From: CALKAL01 sp051846895 | Lineage (GTDB): Bacteria > Bacillota > Bacilli > Bacillales > Alkalibacillaceae | Length of the DNA: 23,070 bases | Reading direction: 5' to 3' | Assembly: GCA_051846895.1 (NCBI GenBank) | Contig: JBPYCQ010000024.1 | Span: forward strand, 1-23,070 | Shown here: positions 8,074-15,164 of the stretch, one piece after another | Layout of the letters: every line of letters starts with the position of its first letter | Position numbering within the stretch: the first letter of the stretch is position 1 | The notes under the pieces: generated by a model | What the model was told of the DNA's origin: nothing | Database searches by the model: none | What the model saw: the letters and a program-made list of their open reading frames with translations, nothing else | Translations under genes and position numbers: made by a program

Positions 8074-8787
8074 TTATATGCCGCATGAATCGTCATCACA
8101 ATATTCGGCTTTATTCTCTTTTTCATTAATAACTTTAAGCTTAGGTTCCTGCTGTTCTTCTTCAAAGACTTTTTCTAGAACTTCTAAAAACACTTCTGGT
8201 GGTTGTGCTCCTGAAACTGCATATTTACGATTAAAGACAAAAAACGGAACACCTTGAACACCAATTTGAGAAGATAAACTAATATCCTCATTAACAGCGT
8301 CTGAATAATCTTCCCCTTCTAACACTTGAAGTGCTTTTTCTCGTGAAAGACCGGCTTCCTCTGCAAGATTAGCGAGGACTTCATGATCACTTACATTTAA
8401 ACCGTCTGTAAAATAAGCTTTCATTAACTGTTCCATTAGTTCAACCGACTTGCCTTGCTGTTTTGCTAAATGACTTAATCGGTGTGCATCAAACGTGTTT
8501 GTATGAACCGCTTGATCTAAGTTGTATTCAAGGCCAACTTCACGCGCTTGTTCAGTCACTCTATTATTCATTGCTTTTGCTTCTTCGTAGGACATATTAT
8601 ACTTTTTTGCTAAAAGTGTGTGAATATCAGCAGTTGGTTCTTTTCCCGCGGTTGGATCTAATTGATAGCTTCTATATATTTTCTCAACATCGTTTTTTTG
8701 GTTAAATTGCTCTAACCCTTTTTCGAAGTTTCTTTTTCCAATATAACAAAAAGGACATATAATATCCGACCAAATTTCTACCTTCAT
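8074..8787 (-). CDS. DsbA family oxidoreductase, FrnE-like
   Basis: The 237-aa thioredoxin-fold protein begins MKVEIWSDIICPFCYIGKRN, with the redox motif CPFC at residues 11-14 directly after the first strand, as in the FrnE/polyketide-type DsbA subgroup. A helical insertion follows, and the cis-proline loop is GVQGVPFFVFNRKYAVSGAQ. No signal peptide is present, so it acts in the cytoplasm, probably as a dithiol-disulfide oxidoreductase or isomerase. The C terminus carries an additional Cys pair in YCDDDSCGI, which could act as a second redox or metal site. GGGGGTC upstream of the ATG at 8787 serves as ribosome binding site. Convergent with the SGNH gene, divergent from the ABC operon. Confidence 0.9.
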   Translation of the reverse strand: MKVEIWSDIICPFCYIGKRNFEKGLEQFNQKNDVEKIYRSYQLDPTAGKEPTADIHTLLAKKYNMSYEEAKAMNNRVTEQAREVGLEYNLDQAVHTNTFDAHRLSHLAKQQGKSVELMEQLMKAYFTDGLNVSDHEVLANLAEEAGLSREKALQVLEGEDYSDAVNEDISLSSQIGVQGVPFFVFNRKYAVSGAQPPEVFLEVLEKVFEEEQQEPKLKVINEKENKAEYCDDDSCGI

Positions 8788-8902
8788 AAATAAAGACCCC
8801 CAACTTTTTTAACATATTCAAATTATTTATGATTGAAAAACATAAATCAATTAATACGCTCATTCTTGAAACCTTTATAATAAAAAAAACGTAAATATAA
8901 CA

Positions 8903-8930
8903 TTACATGATATACATGATAAGGTATAAT
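8903..8930 (+). promoter_or_regulatory. probable sigma-A promoter of the ABC transporter operon
   Basis: TTACAT at 8903-8908 and a perfect TATAAT at 8925-8930 are separated by 16 nt, and the ATG follows 30 nt later. The spacer contains two ACATGATA-like half repeats, which could bind a regulator. Confidence 0.55.
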
Positions 8931-8960
8931 GTGTAGAGACGTTCATAGGAGGGAGAGAGT

Positions 8961-9896
8961 ATGATGCAGAAAGTATTAAGTGTCGAAGGGTTAGGAAAAT
9001 CTTTTAAAAATACACGAGTAGTTAAAGATATTTCTTTTGACGTACATAAAGGCGAGATTATGGCAATTCTCGGTCCTAATGGCGCCGGGAAGTCAACGAC
9101 GATTCGCAGTATTATGGGTATTTTATATCCTGATGAAGGTACCGTTAATTTTAGTAATTATAATGGCAAAGGAATACCTAGAAATAGAATAGGCTATTTA
9201 CCTGAAGAACGTGGTCTTTATAAAGGGGTAAAAGTCATGGATATTCTTTTATATTTTGCTGAACTTAAAGATTACCCACTCAAGAAGGCAAAAGAGCGAG
9301 CATTAGATTACTTGAAAAAATTTGGATTAGAAGGTAAAGAAAATGCGACCGTAGATGAACTGTCTAAAGGGATGGGGCAGAAAGTGCAGTTCATCGGCTC
9401 AATTATTCATGAACCGGAGCTTCTTATTTTAGATGAGCCATTTTCAGGGTTAGACCCAGTTAGCCAAGAGGTATTTAAACAGGAGATTCACAATTTAGCT
9501 AAAAATGGGACAGCTATTCTTTTAAGTGCCCATCAAATGAATTTAGTTGAAGAAATGTGTGACAGACTGTTTATGATTCATCGTGGACAGAAGATAATTT
9601 ATGGCTCTATGGATGAAGTGAAGGAACAATATGCGAACTTCAAATGTACGATTATAGGAAAAAATGACCGTTCTGAATTAGAACGAATTCCTGGCGTGAC
9701 AAATGTAGAACAAAATGACCAAGCTTCTATTTTGTATTTACCAAAAGAAGTGAATGTGTCTCATTGGTTAAAGCAATTACCAGATACATTAGATGTACAA
9801 GAGTTAAAAGTTGACCGGATTTCTTTACATGAAATATTCATCCATATTGCAACAGATAAAGATCTCGTTCAGGAAGTAGGTGGTCCAAATGCGTAA
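8961..9896 (+). CDS. ABC transporter ATP-binding protein, NatA/YhaQ-like
   Basis: The 311-aa product has a complete ABC ATPase domain: Walker A GPNGAGKST (38-46), signature LSKGM (134-138), Walker B LLILDEP (154-160), D-loop SGLDP and H-loop His191. After about residue 215 there is a C-terminal extension typical of ABC-2 exporters of the NatA/YhaQ type. It powers the permease encoded next, with which it overlaps by 8 bp. Homologs are linked to sodium or drug export in Bacillus, but the substrate here is inferred only by family. AGGAGGG at 8947-8953 is placed correctly for ATG 8961; ATG 8964 is possible. The helical region has PEERGLYKGVKVMD in the Q-loop area, usual for this subgroup. Confidence 0.92.
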   Translation: MMQKVLSVEGLGKSFKNTRVVKDISFDVHKGEIMAILGPNGAGKSTTIRSIMGILYPDEGTVNFSNYNGKGIPRNRIGYLPEERGLYKGVKVMDILLYFAELKDYPLKKAKERALDYLKKFGLEGKENATVDELSKGMGQKVQFIGSIIHEPELLILDEPFSGLDPVSQEVFKQEIHNLAKNGTAILLSAHQMNLVEEMCDRLFMIHRGQKIIYGSMDEVKEQYANFKCTIIGKNDRSELERIPGVTNVEQNDQASILYLPKEVNVSHWLKQLPDTLDVQELKVDRISLHEIFIHIATDKDLVQEVGGPNA

Positions 9897-11139
9897 CAGT
9901 TGGAAAATAGCTAAGTGGGAAATTAGACGCAACATGAAAAGTAAATCCTTTTTAATTTCTCTATTTTTAACGCCCGTAATTTTTATCCTTTTCGCTACCG
10001 TTCCAATGTTATTTGAAAGCTCGGGTGACGACGCTGATCCTACAAAAGTATATATTTATGATGAAGTAGGCATTTGGGAACAGCTTGAGCCTTTTGTGAA
10101 TAATGAAGGTTACTTGAATTGGGATGCCGAAGTAACGACTCAAGATTTGGAATCAATTAAACCGCAAATATTAAAAGAAGAAAACACAGCTTATATTTCA
10201 CTTGATCAAGAAAGTGTTGAACAAGGTACAATCTCAATTTTGTTAGGTGAAGACACTAGCGAAAGAATTATTAACGAAGCTCATGTCTTAGAACAGCCGT
10301 TACGACAAGTCCAATTATTATCTGCTGGTTTTTCAGAAGAAGACATACAGTTAGTAAACAGCCCAATCGTTTTTGAAACAGTTGATGTTGAGGAAAGTCC
10401 AGCTGATGGTGGTGCAACAGAGGAAGATGCCGGAGAAGCTATGACAGATGTTTTTGAAAAGGCTATACCAGGAATTTTTGCAGGCTTAGTCTTATTTTCA
10501 ATCGTTATTTCCGGAATGATGATTTTCCAAAGTGCATCACAAGAGAAAAAAGATAAAGTTGCGGAGATCATCTTATCTTCCGTCACTACTGATGAACTAA
10601 TGCAAGGTAAAATAATCGGATATTTCGTATTAGGTATTGTTCAAGTCGGCGTTTGGTTAGGGTTCGCAATACCATTTGCGATTTGGCGCTTCAATGATGT
10701 ACCAATCCTTGAATACTTGTTAGTTCCACAGTTGTTACTGTTACTACTTATTTCTATATTAGGTTATTTATTATTTGCAACAATTTTTGTTGGTTTAGGG
10801 GCAACGTTAGAGGATGCATCATCAAGTGGAAACTTCCAAGGTTTCGTTCTAATGATTCCATTTATTCCTTTTATCCTATTAAGCCCTGTGTTTAGTGACC
10901 CGAATGGCATGGTAGCCACGATTGCAACGTATGTACCATTTACTTCACCGGCCGTGCTAATAATGCGTCTATCTGTACTAGATCAATGGCCATGGGTTGA
11001 GATTATTATTGCACTTGCCATATTAATCGTAAGCATTTGGATTTTTGCAAAATTGGCAGGAAAAATATTCAAAGTTGGTATACTCATTTACGGTAAAAAC
11101 GCTACACCAAAAGAAATTTGGAAATGGTTAAGAGCGTAA
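9889..11139 (+). CDS. ABC-2 type permease, NatB/YhaP-like
   Basis: The product is 416 aa. The start is set at ATG 9889 (AGGTGG at 9878-9883, 5-nt spacer), overlapping the end of the ATPase gene; the upstream GTG at 9880 lies within that ribosome binding site. One N-terminal membrane segment (FLISLFLTPVIFILFATVPM) is followed by a large extracytoplasmic domain of about 150 residues and then five or six membrane helices. The QSASQEKKDKVAEIILSSVTTDELMQGK segment between the first and second helix of the C-terminal block is the characteristic ABC-2 coupling region. Length and layout agree with YhaP of Bacillus subtilis. It forms a heteromeric exporter with the preceding ATPase; the ion or compound moved is unknown. 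A terminator follows. Confidence 0.9.
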   Translation: MRNSWKIAKWEIRRNMKSKSFLISLFLTPVIFILFATVPMLFESSGDDADPTKVYIYDEVGIWEQLEPFVNNEGYLNWDAEVTTQDLESIKPQILKEENTAYISLDQESVEQGTISILLGEDTSERIINEAHVLEQPLRQVQLLSAGFSEEDIQLVNSPIVFETVDVEESPADGGATEEDAGEAMTDVFEKAIPGIFAGLVLFSIVISGMMIFQSASQEKKDKVAEIILSSVTTDELMQGKIIGYFVLGIVQVGVWLGFAIPFAIWRFNDVPILEYLLVPQLLLLLLISILGYLLFATIFVGLGATLEDASSSGNFQGFVLMIPFIPFILLSPVFSDPNGMVATIATYVPFTSPAVLIMRLSVLDQWPWVEIIIALAILIVSIWIFAKLAGKIFKVGILIYGKNATPKEIWKWLRA

Positions 11140-11163
11140 ACTAAATAAATTCGTTTTTTAAAA

Positions 11164-11198
11164 AGCAGTTGCTATTCAGAGATAGCAGCTGTTTTTTT
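11164..11198 (+). terminator. intrinsic terminator of the ABC operon
   Basis: A 12-bp stem (AGCAGTTGCTAT, 11164-11175, with ATAGCAGCTGTT, 11182-11193, two G-T pairs) has a 6-nt loop and runs into a stretch of T. It lies about 25 nt behind the permease stop. Confidence 0.88.
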
Positions 11199-11236
11199 GT
11201 GTTCAAGATTCAGGAATCCTGGAGTTTGCTTGTGAT

Positions 11237-11520
11237 GGTCGAAGGTTTTCCCGTGACGGTCGGAGTTCTCCCCGCGACGGTCGGAGTTTCTCTCGCGACG
11301 GTCGGAGTTTCTCTCGCGACGGTCGAAGTTCTCCTCGCGACGGTCGGAGTTTCCCTCGCGACGGTCGAAGTTTCTCTCGCGACGGTCGGAGTTCTCCCGC
11401 GACGGTCGGAGTTCTCCCGCGACGGTCGGAGTTCTCCCGCGACGGTCGGAGTTCTCCCGCGACGGTCGGAGTTTCTCTCGCGACGGTCGAAGTTCTCCCA
11501 CGACGGTCGAAATTTTCAAC
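11237..11520. repeat. GC-rich minisatellite, about 14 tandem units of 20-21 bp
   Basis: The units read GGTCGGAGTTCTCCCGCGAC or the 21-bp variant with TTTCTCTCG. Four consecutive 20-bp copies (about 11384-11463) are identical; the first and last copies are degenerate. Each unit contains two small inverted repeats, GGAG-TT-CTCC and CGAC-G-GTCG, so both strands can form serial short hairpins. The composition is much richer in G+C than the surroundings. Long frames stay open through the array on both strands because 21 is divisible by 3, but neither has a credible ribosome binding site or start, so I do not call a gene. The stretch 11199-11620 holds nothing else recognisable. Confidence 0.9.
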
Positions 11521-11620
11521 CTCAAATTATAATTAGGCAATTGACATGACGACTAATTGTCACGTTCCAAGAGAAACAGTTATATCTTGTAATATAACCA
11601 TTAAGATGAGGTGTTTGTCT

Positions 11621-12373
11621 ATGGAACAACCGTTTGCACATGGTATTCATTCCGATGATCATACGACCGTGCATATAAATCTACTTCGAGAATCAATTCG
11701 TTATATACAAATTTATAAAGGTCATCATTTAATTGGAACTTACCAACCTAATTCAGACTTTCATATAAAAAATGATGAGAGGGCTCCTATAACTGTTATG
11801 GCTGTTCTTACTAATGGGATACGCATTGAAGCTGATATTCCAGTCTCTTCTATAAATGAACAAAAGCGTCAATTCGAAGCAGGGGATATACTTGTAGCTT
11901 GTGATAACGTTGGTGACTTACCGCCTGGATATATGGGGCATTCGGCAATGGTCATTGATGAAGAACATATAATTGAGGCAGTAACTTCTAAACCTCAAGT
12001 AAGGAAGTCACCTATCGAGGAATTTTTAACTTTCCACCCAAACCATGTTCATTTTAGATGTAAAGATGAAAAGGCTGCTAAGCAAGCAACAAAATATGCT
12101 TTAGGTTATTTAAAAATATATAACGACAGTCTTAATCAAGATAAAGGTGTCCCACCATTTACGTTTTCACCATTCATAGCCTTGGACAATGCTTGGGACG
12201 GAATTTATTGCTCTAAACTCGTGTGGCTATGTTATTATTTTGGGGCAAATATTAAGTTTGAAAATGACTACTTTTTATTTACTCCAGAAGATCTTGCAAC
12301 AACATTAGAACAAGACGATCGTTTTAAACTCATCTATAAACATCCACAGTTTGAATTTAAAATTGATTTATAA
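11621..12373 (+). CDS. permuted papain-like cysteine amidase/peptidase (YiiX/NlpC-P60-like)
   Basis: The product is 250 aa from ATG 11621, chosen because GAGGTG at 11608-11613 is correctly spaced; an earlier in-frame ATG (11546) lacks a ribosome binding site. Residues 86-123 carry GDILVACDNVGDLPPGYMGHSAMVID, with catalytic His107 in GHSAMV and a probable Glu119 in IIEAV. Near the C terminus DGIYCSKLVWLCYY holds the nucleophile Cys197. His before Cys is the order of the circularly permuted NlpC/P60 (YiiX/YebB-like) group, which cleaves amide, lipid or peptidoglycan-type bonds. There is no signal peptide, so a cytoplasmic place is likely, and the first about 80 residues form an extra domain of unknown role. 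It stands alone between two different short-repeat tracts. Confidence 0.82.
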   Translation: MEQPFAHGIHSDDHTTVHINLLRESIRYIQIYKGHHLIGTYQPNSDFHIKNDERAPITVMAVLTNGIRIEADIPVSSINEQKRQFEAGDILVACDNVGDLPPGYMGHSAMVIDEEHIIEAVTSKPQVRKSPIEEFLTFHPNHVHFRCKDEKAAKQATKYALGYLKIYNDSLNQDKGVPPFTFSPFIALDNAWDGIYCSKLVWLCYYFGANIKFENDYFLFTPEDLATTLEQDDRFKLIYKHPQFEFKIDL

Positions 12374-12393
12374 AGGAAAGAAATCCTTCGTTT

Positions 12394-12428
12394 ATTTGCC
12401 AGCCAATTTCCGATTTGCCAGCCAATTT
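12394..12428. repeat. 19-bp direct repeat behind the YiiX-like gene
   Basis: ATTTGCCAGCCAATTT occurs at 12394-12409 and again at 12413-12428, with a shorter third trace (ATGCCAAT) near 12434. No gene is seen here. Confidence 0.7.
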
Positions 12429-12489
12429 ACTGAATGCCAATCATAAACGCGTGCCGTCAAAAAACATGATATTCAATCCAAAATAAAAA

Positions 12490-12527
12490 GGCTGACGTCT
12501 TAGGTTTTTATTTCCTAAACGTCAGCC
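12490..12527 (-). terminator. intrinsic terminator of the small membrane peptide gene
   Basis: GGCTGACGT-C-TTAGG (12490-12504) pairs with CCTAA-ACGTCAGCC (12514-12527). On the minus strand the stem is followed by TTTTTATTTT, so termination is oriented leftwards. It may also stop rightward transcripts of the YiiX-like gene, less efficiently. Confidence 0.8.
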
Positions 12528-12538
12528 GCTAATTAAAA

Positions 12539-12706
12539 TTATCGGTGTCCAAGTTCTAAATCCATTCCTTTCGTTACTTGATCTAATTTAAGTGTTGAGT
12601 TTTTGCTTCTAAAGATTGATATGATTTTTTCCGCTGCATAAAGCACTAAAAATGTTAAAAAAACAGTTAGCGTAATGATTATTAGAGATGTTAACAAAAT
12701 AATCAT
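12539..12706 (-). CDS. small single-TM membrane protein, 52-55 aa, unknown function
   Basis: A minus-strand frame begins at ATG 12706 or, more probably, at the in-frame TTG at 12697, because AAAGGGG abuts the ATG directly but lies 8 nt from the TTG. It stops at 12539. The product starts with a strongly hydrophobic helix (LLTSLIIITLTVFLTFLVLY), followed by a basic/polar cytoplasmic-type tail (AAEKIISIFRSKNSTLK then LDQVTKGMDLELGHR). A dedicated terminator lies 12 nt downstream and a 17-bp palindrome lies upstream, both arguing for a real transcription unit. No family is recognised. Confidence 0.6.
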   Translation of the reverse strand: MIILLTSLIIITLTVFLTFLVLYAAEKIISIFRSKNSTLKLDQVTKGMDLELGHR

Positions 12707-12723
12707 CCCCTTTCAAAGAAATT

Positions 12724-12740
12724 AATGATTTATAATCATT
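12724..12740. promoter_or_regulatory. 17-bp palindrome upstream of the small membrane protein gene
   Basis: AATGATT-TAT-AATCATT is a perfect inverted repeat with 7-bp arms, 18 nt upstream of the ATG at 12706 on the minus strand, in an AT-rich stretch where the promoter should be. It resembles a dimeric repressor site; it does not match the Fur or PerR consensus well. AT-richness makes chance palindromes more likely. Confidence 0.35.
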
Positions 12741-12929
12741 TTCAACTATATACTATCAAATTATATGATAATTTCAAGCTAAAGTGCTTAATTCTTTAAT
12801 TTTTTTTAATATCCTTCACATTTTTAACACATTCTCTCGATTTGCTTATGTTTTACCGCGATAAAGTAACAGTGTGTAACTCCAATGTTACCGCCTTTTT
12901 TTAATATAAATTAAAAAGGAGGACGCTCG

Positions 12930-13682
12930 ATGATCAAAAGAACAGTTATTGTTACAGGTGGTGCACAAGGGATTGGATTCGCAATTGCCAAAGCCTTTGT
13001 CCAACAAGGGGATTTTGTCTATATATGTGACATAAATGAAGAAGCAGTAGCAACAGCTGCTAATACATTAGGAAACGCAAAGGGTTATAAAGTAGATGTA
13101 ACGAAAGAAGATGAAGTGAAAGCTTTTATTAATGAAGTTATTGAAGAAAAAGGGTCAATTGAAGTTGTTGTAAATAATGCAGGGTTACAACACATTGACA
13201 AAGTAGAGGATTTTCCAACTGATAAATGGCGTCTACTTCTTGATGTCATGTTGACGGGTCCTTTTTTATTTATCAAACACTCCATTCCTTACATGAAAAA
13301 GAAACAATACGGAAGAATTATTAATATCTCTTCAGTTCATGGACGAACTGCCTCACCTTACAAATCTGCTTACATTTCTGCTAAGCATGGTGTTGTAGGT
13401 CTTACACGCACTGTTGCAATCGAAACAGCCAATGACGGAATCACTGTCAATGCTATAATGCCTGGTGCTGTGAGGACAAAGCTAATTGAAAATCAATTGG
13501 CTAGCCTAGCAAAACAAGATGGCATTTCTGAAGAAGAAGCTTTAAATAAAAACTTACTCAACAAACAACCGATGAAACGTTTGTTAGAACCTGAAGAAAT
13601 CGCAAATGCCGCTATTTATTTAGCATCCGAGCAAGCAAGTGCGATTACTGGTGAAACACTTAACGTATCAGGGGGATGGTAA
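12930..13682 (+). CDS. bdhA: SDR family oxidoreductase, 3-hydroxybutyrate dehydrogenase-like
   Basis: The 250-aa classical short-chain dehydrogenase has the NAD(P)-binding motif TGGAQGIG (9-16), NNAG (82-85), the catalytic Ser135 in NISSVHG and YxxxK at Tyr148-Lys152. The C-terminal part, IMPGAVRTKLIENQLASLAK followed by GISEEEALN and QPMKRLLEPEEIA, closely resembles D-3-hydroxybutyrate dehydrogenases, which interconvert 3-hydroxybutyrate and acetoacetate with NAD. This would fit ketone-body or polyhydroxybutyrate metabolism, and an acetyl-CoA acetyltransferase lies 5.4 kb further on, though not in the same operon. AAGGAGG lies before ATG 12930 and a terminator follows. The gene symbol rests on sequence resemblance only; another SDR substrate is possible. 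Confidence 0.82.
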   Translation: MIKRTVIVTGGAQGIGFAIAKAFVQQGDFVYICDINEEAVATAANTLGNAKGYKVDVTKEDEVKAFINEVIEEKGSIEVVVNNAGLQHIDKVEDFPTDKWRLLLDVMLTGPFLFIKHSIPYMKKKQYGRIINISSVHGRTASPYKSAYISAKHGVVGLTRTVAIETANDGITVNAIMPGAVRTKLIENQLASLAKQDGISEEEALNKNLLNKQPMKRLLEPEEIANAAIYLASEQASAITGETLNVSGGW

Positions 13683-13687
13683 GATTT

Positions 13688-13712
13688 AACCGAGTGTAAT
13701 GCTCGGTTTTTT
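13688..13712 (+). terminator. intrinsic terminator after the SDR gene
   Basis: A 7-bp stem (AACCGAG, 13688-13694, with CTCGGTT, 13702-13708) is followed by six T, beginning 6 nt behind the stop. Confidence 0.85.
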
Positions 13713-13797
13713 AATTTAAAAACACCATTTTTATCTTCGTATAAATATTTTTAACAAGAAAAAAATAAGATTAAATCCTTAATAGGGGGAGGTCAAC

Positions 13798-13989
13798 ATG
13801 GATATAGAACAGGCAAAACAAATTATTGATACACCATTTATGATTCAAGTAAAGTATCATGGAATCCCTGTTTATATACAAGAAATTAACGAAGAAGAAG
13901 AGACTGCTATTGTGTTTCCACTTGATGATATGGAGCACGTCCAGGAAGTTGATTTAGAAGGCTTATATGAGGATAACCCTGTACATTAA
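13798..13989 (+). CDS. sspH: H-type small acid-soluble spore protein (SspH family), copy 1
   Basis: The 63-aa protein starts MDIEQAKQIIDTPFMIQVKY and continues with HGIPVYIQEINEEEETAIV and PLDDMEHVQEVDLEGL. The AxxI(I/V)xxP-xxxxVxYxGxPVYIQ pattern, the TA(R)I..L.D step and the length are those of the SspH family, minor acid-soluble proteins made in the forespore and packed into the spore core. This copy is more acidic and less canonical than the second. GGGGGAGG ends 6 nt before the ATG at 13798. It is followed by the paralog 20 nt downstream, so the two form an operon; in Bacillus the family is usually transcribed by sigma-G, but no convincing sigma-G promoter is visible here. Which copy corresponds to the known sspH is uncertain. 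Confidence 0.8.
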   Translation: MDIEQAKQIIDTPFMIQVKYHGIPVYIQEINEEEETAIVFPLDDMEHVQEVDLEGLYEDNPVH

Positions 13990-14009
13990 TAACATACGGA
14001 GGGATGAAC

Positions 14010-14192
14010 ATGGACCGTTTGCGCGCGCAGGAAATCGCTGAATCACCTGATTTTAAAAATGTTCAATATAAAGGTAAAAAAGTGTATATCCAAAGAATTA
14101 GCGAAGATAGCGACACAGCACGTATTTACTATTTAGACGACCCGCAAAACGAGATTGAAGTACAATTATCTGACTTAAGAGAAAAAATGTAA
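14010..14192 (+). CDS. sspH: H-type small acid-soluble spore protein (SspH family), copy 2
   Basis: The 60-aa protein starts MDRLRAQEIAESPDFKNVQY and has KGKKVYIQRISEDSDTARIY, then LDDPQNEIEVQLSDLREK, matching the SspH pattern closely. The start is set at ATG 14010 because GGAGGG at 13998-14003 would be too close to the ATG at 14004. It is a paralog of the preceding gene, sharing the A(K/Q)xI-xxPxF-xxVxYxG-VYIQ-I(N/S)E framework, so a local duplication followed by divergence is likely. It should be forespore-specific by family. A terminator follows, shared with the convergent coiled-coil gene. Confidence 0.88.
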   Translation: MDRLRAQEIAESPDFKNVQYKGKKVYIQRISEDSDTARIYYLDDPQNEIEVQLSDLREKM

Positions 14193-14207
14193 CACTTCAG
14201 ACTAAAT

Positions 14208-14234
14208 TGCCGTCGCTAATAAAAAGCGACGGCA
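14208..14234. terminator. intrinsic terminator between convergent genes
   Basis: A perfect 10-bp stem, TGCCGTCGCT (14208-14217) with AGCGACGGCA (14225-14234), is followed by TTTACTACTTTT on the plus strand. It lies between the sspH copy 2 stop (14192) and the coiled-coil gene stop (14239). Confidence 0.75.
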
Positions 14235-14238
14235 TTTA

Positions 14239-14967
14239 CTACTTTTCATTTTTATGTCTGTTCATTAATAACGTTAATGGCTCATTTGTTCCTGTCATTA
14301 AGTGATGCACATAAGTTGATGTTAATTCATATTGATCCTCAATCTTTTCAGCAATATGGTGACTTCTTTCATATACAACAGAGCGCAAATGACCTAATTG
14401 TCTTGCGATTTTTTCAATTAAAGCTTCTTGGTTTTCAATTTTTTCAACCATATGTTTTTGCTGCTTTTCATGATCATCAACAATGCCCTTTATCTCGTGC
14501 TGCATCATAACTAAATCATCCATTTGATCTGTTAGCTTGCCACTCGCCTCTTTTTGCTTCTTAATTTCATCCATCATTAATTGATTTGATTCGTATATTT
14601 GCATTAACTGGTTAATAATTTCTTCTTTAGTCACCTCACCATCTTTCAGTTTTTCTTCTAACTGATTTTGATTGGAATTCAACACTTTTACCCTCTCCAA
14701 CAATTTGTTTTGAATATCCTTTTGCTGAGATTGAAAGTGTTCATATTCATTTAATGTATTCAAAATATGTTTCTGTGTGTGCTCTTGTCTTTCATTTTGT
14801 TGATTTAAAAAGTTATACGATCTAAACAAGGAGCGATTAATTCTTTTCTGTTCTTTGAGCCATTCAGAAAATTGATCAACCTTTATCATCTCTTGATTCG
14901 GTTCAATAACTTTTTTATCTGTTTTATAAAGCCGTTGATTATTATTGTTATTAATGTATAACCCCAT
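14239..14967 (-). CDS. coiled-coil protein of unknown function
   Basis: The product is 242 aa from ATG 14967, which has AAGGAT about 9 nt upstream; the longer frame from GTG 14976 has no correctly spaced ribosome binding site. From about residue 30 to the end the protein is almost wholly charged, Gln/Glu/Lys-rich heptads (e.g. LEERVKVLNSNQNQLEEKL, HEKQQKHMVEKIENQEALIE), with no Cys and little Pro or Gly, so a long parallel or antiparallel coiled coil is expected. There is no signal peptide or membrane helix. The N terminus has a run of Asn (YINNNNNQRLY). No family is recognised; a structural or spore-associated role is conceivable from the neighbouring sspH genes but is only guesswork. Convergent with sspH copy 2 and divergent from the DoxX-like gene. 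Confidence 0.75.
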   Translation of the reverse strand: MGLYINNNNNQRLYKTDKKVIEPNQEMIKVDQFSEWLKEQKRINRSLFRSYNFLNQQNERQEHTQKHILNTLNEYEHFQSQQKDIQNKLLERVKVLNSNQNQLEEKLKDGEVTKEEIINQLMQIYESNQLMMDEIKKQKEASGKLTDQMDDLVMMQHEIKGIVDDHEKQQKHMVEKIENQEALIEKIARQLGHLRSVVYERSHHIAEKIEDQYELTSTYVHHLMTGTNEPLTLLMNRHKNEK

Positions 14968-15164
14968 TCTAGCCACATCCTTTTTTTGTATTGCTGTAAT
15001 AGTTTATGCTGCCTAAGTAACTAATGGGACACTGTAAATAATTTAGAAATTTCTTAAAGCTTGTCATAAGCATGTACAAGATATTCATACGATTTTATTA
15101 GAAGAACTCTGTCATTAGATCTCATCTTTTGGCTTGGTTCAAAACAATAGAAGGAGGGATTTGA

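Noticed and set aside
11237..11520. CRISPR array
   Set aside because: Units directly abut each other without unique spacers, so it is a tandem minisatellite.
11172..11540. Minus-strand frame with NSDRRE-like repeats through the minisatellite
   Set aside because: TTG start without a ribosome binding site; the frame is also broken between 20- and 21-bp units, so no constant repeat peptide is preserved.
11169..11549. Long plus-strand frame through the minisatellite
   Set aside because: Starts at a TTG inside a transcription terminator, has no ribosome binding site, and is open mainly because the repeat unit is near a multiple of three.
12724..12740. Fur or PerR box
   Set aside because: The palindrome has the wrong core and gap for both consensus sites; kept only as an unassigned palindrome.
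13739..13768. Sigma-G promoter before the sspH pair
   Set aside because: GTATA at 13739 fits a -35 but no acceptable -10 lies 17-18 nt downstream.
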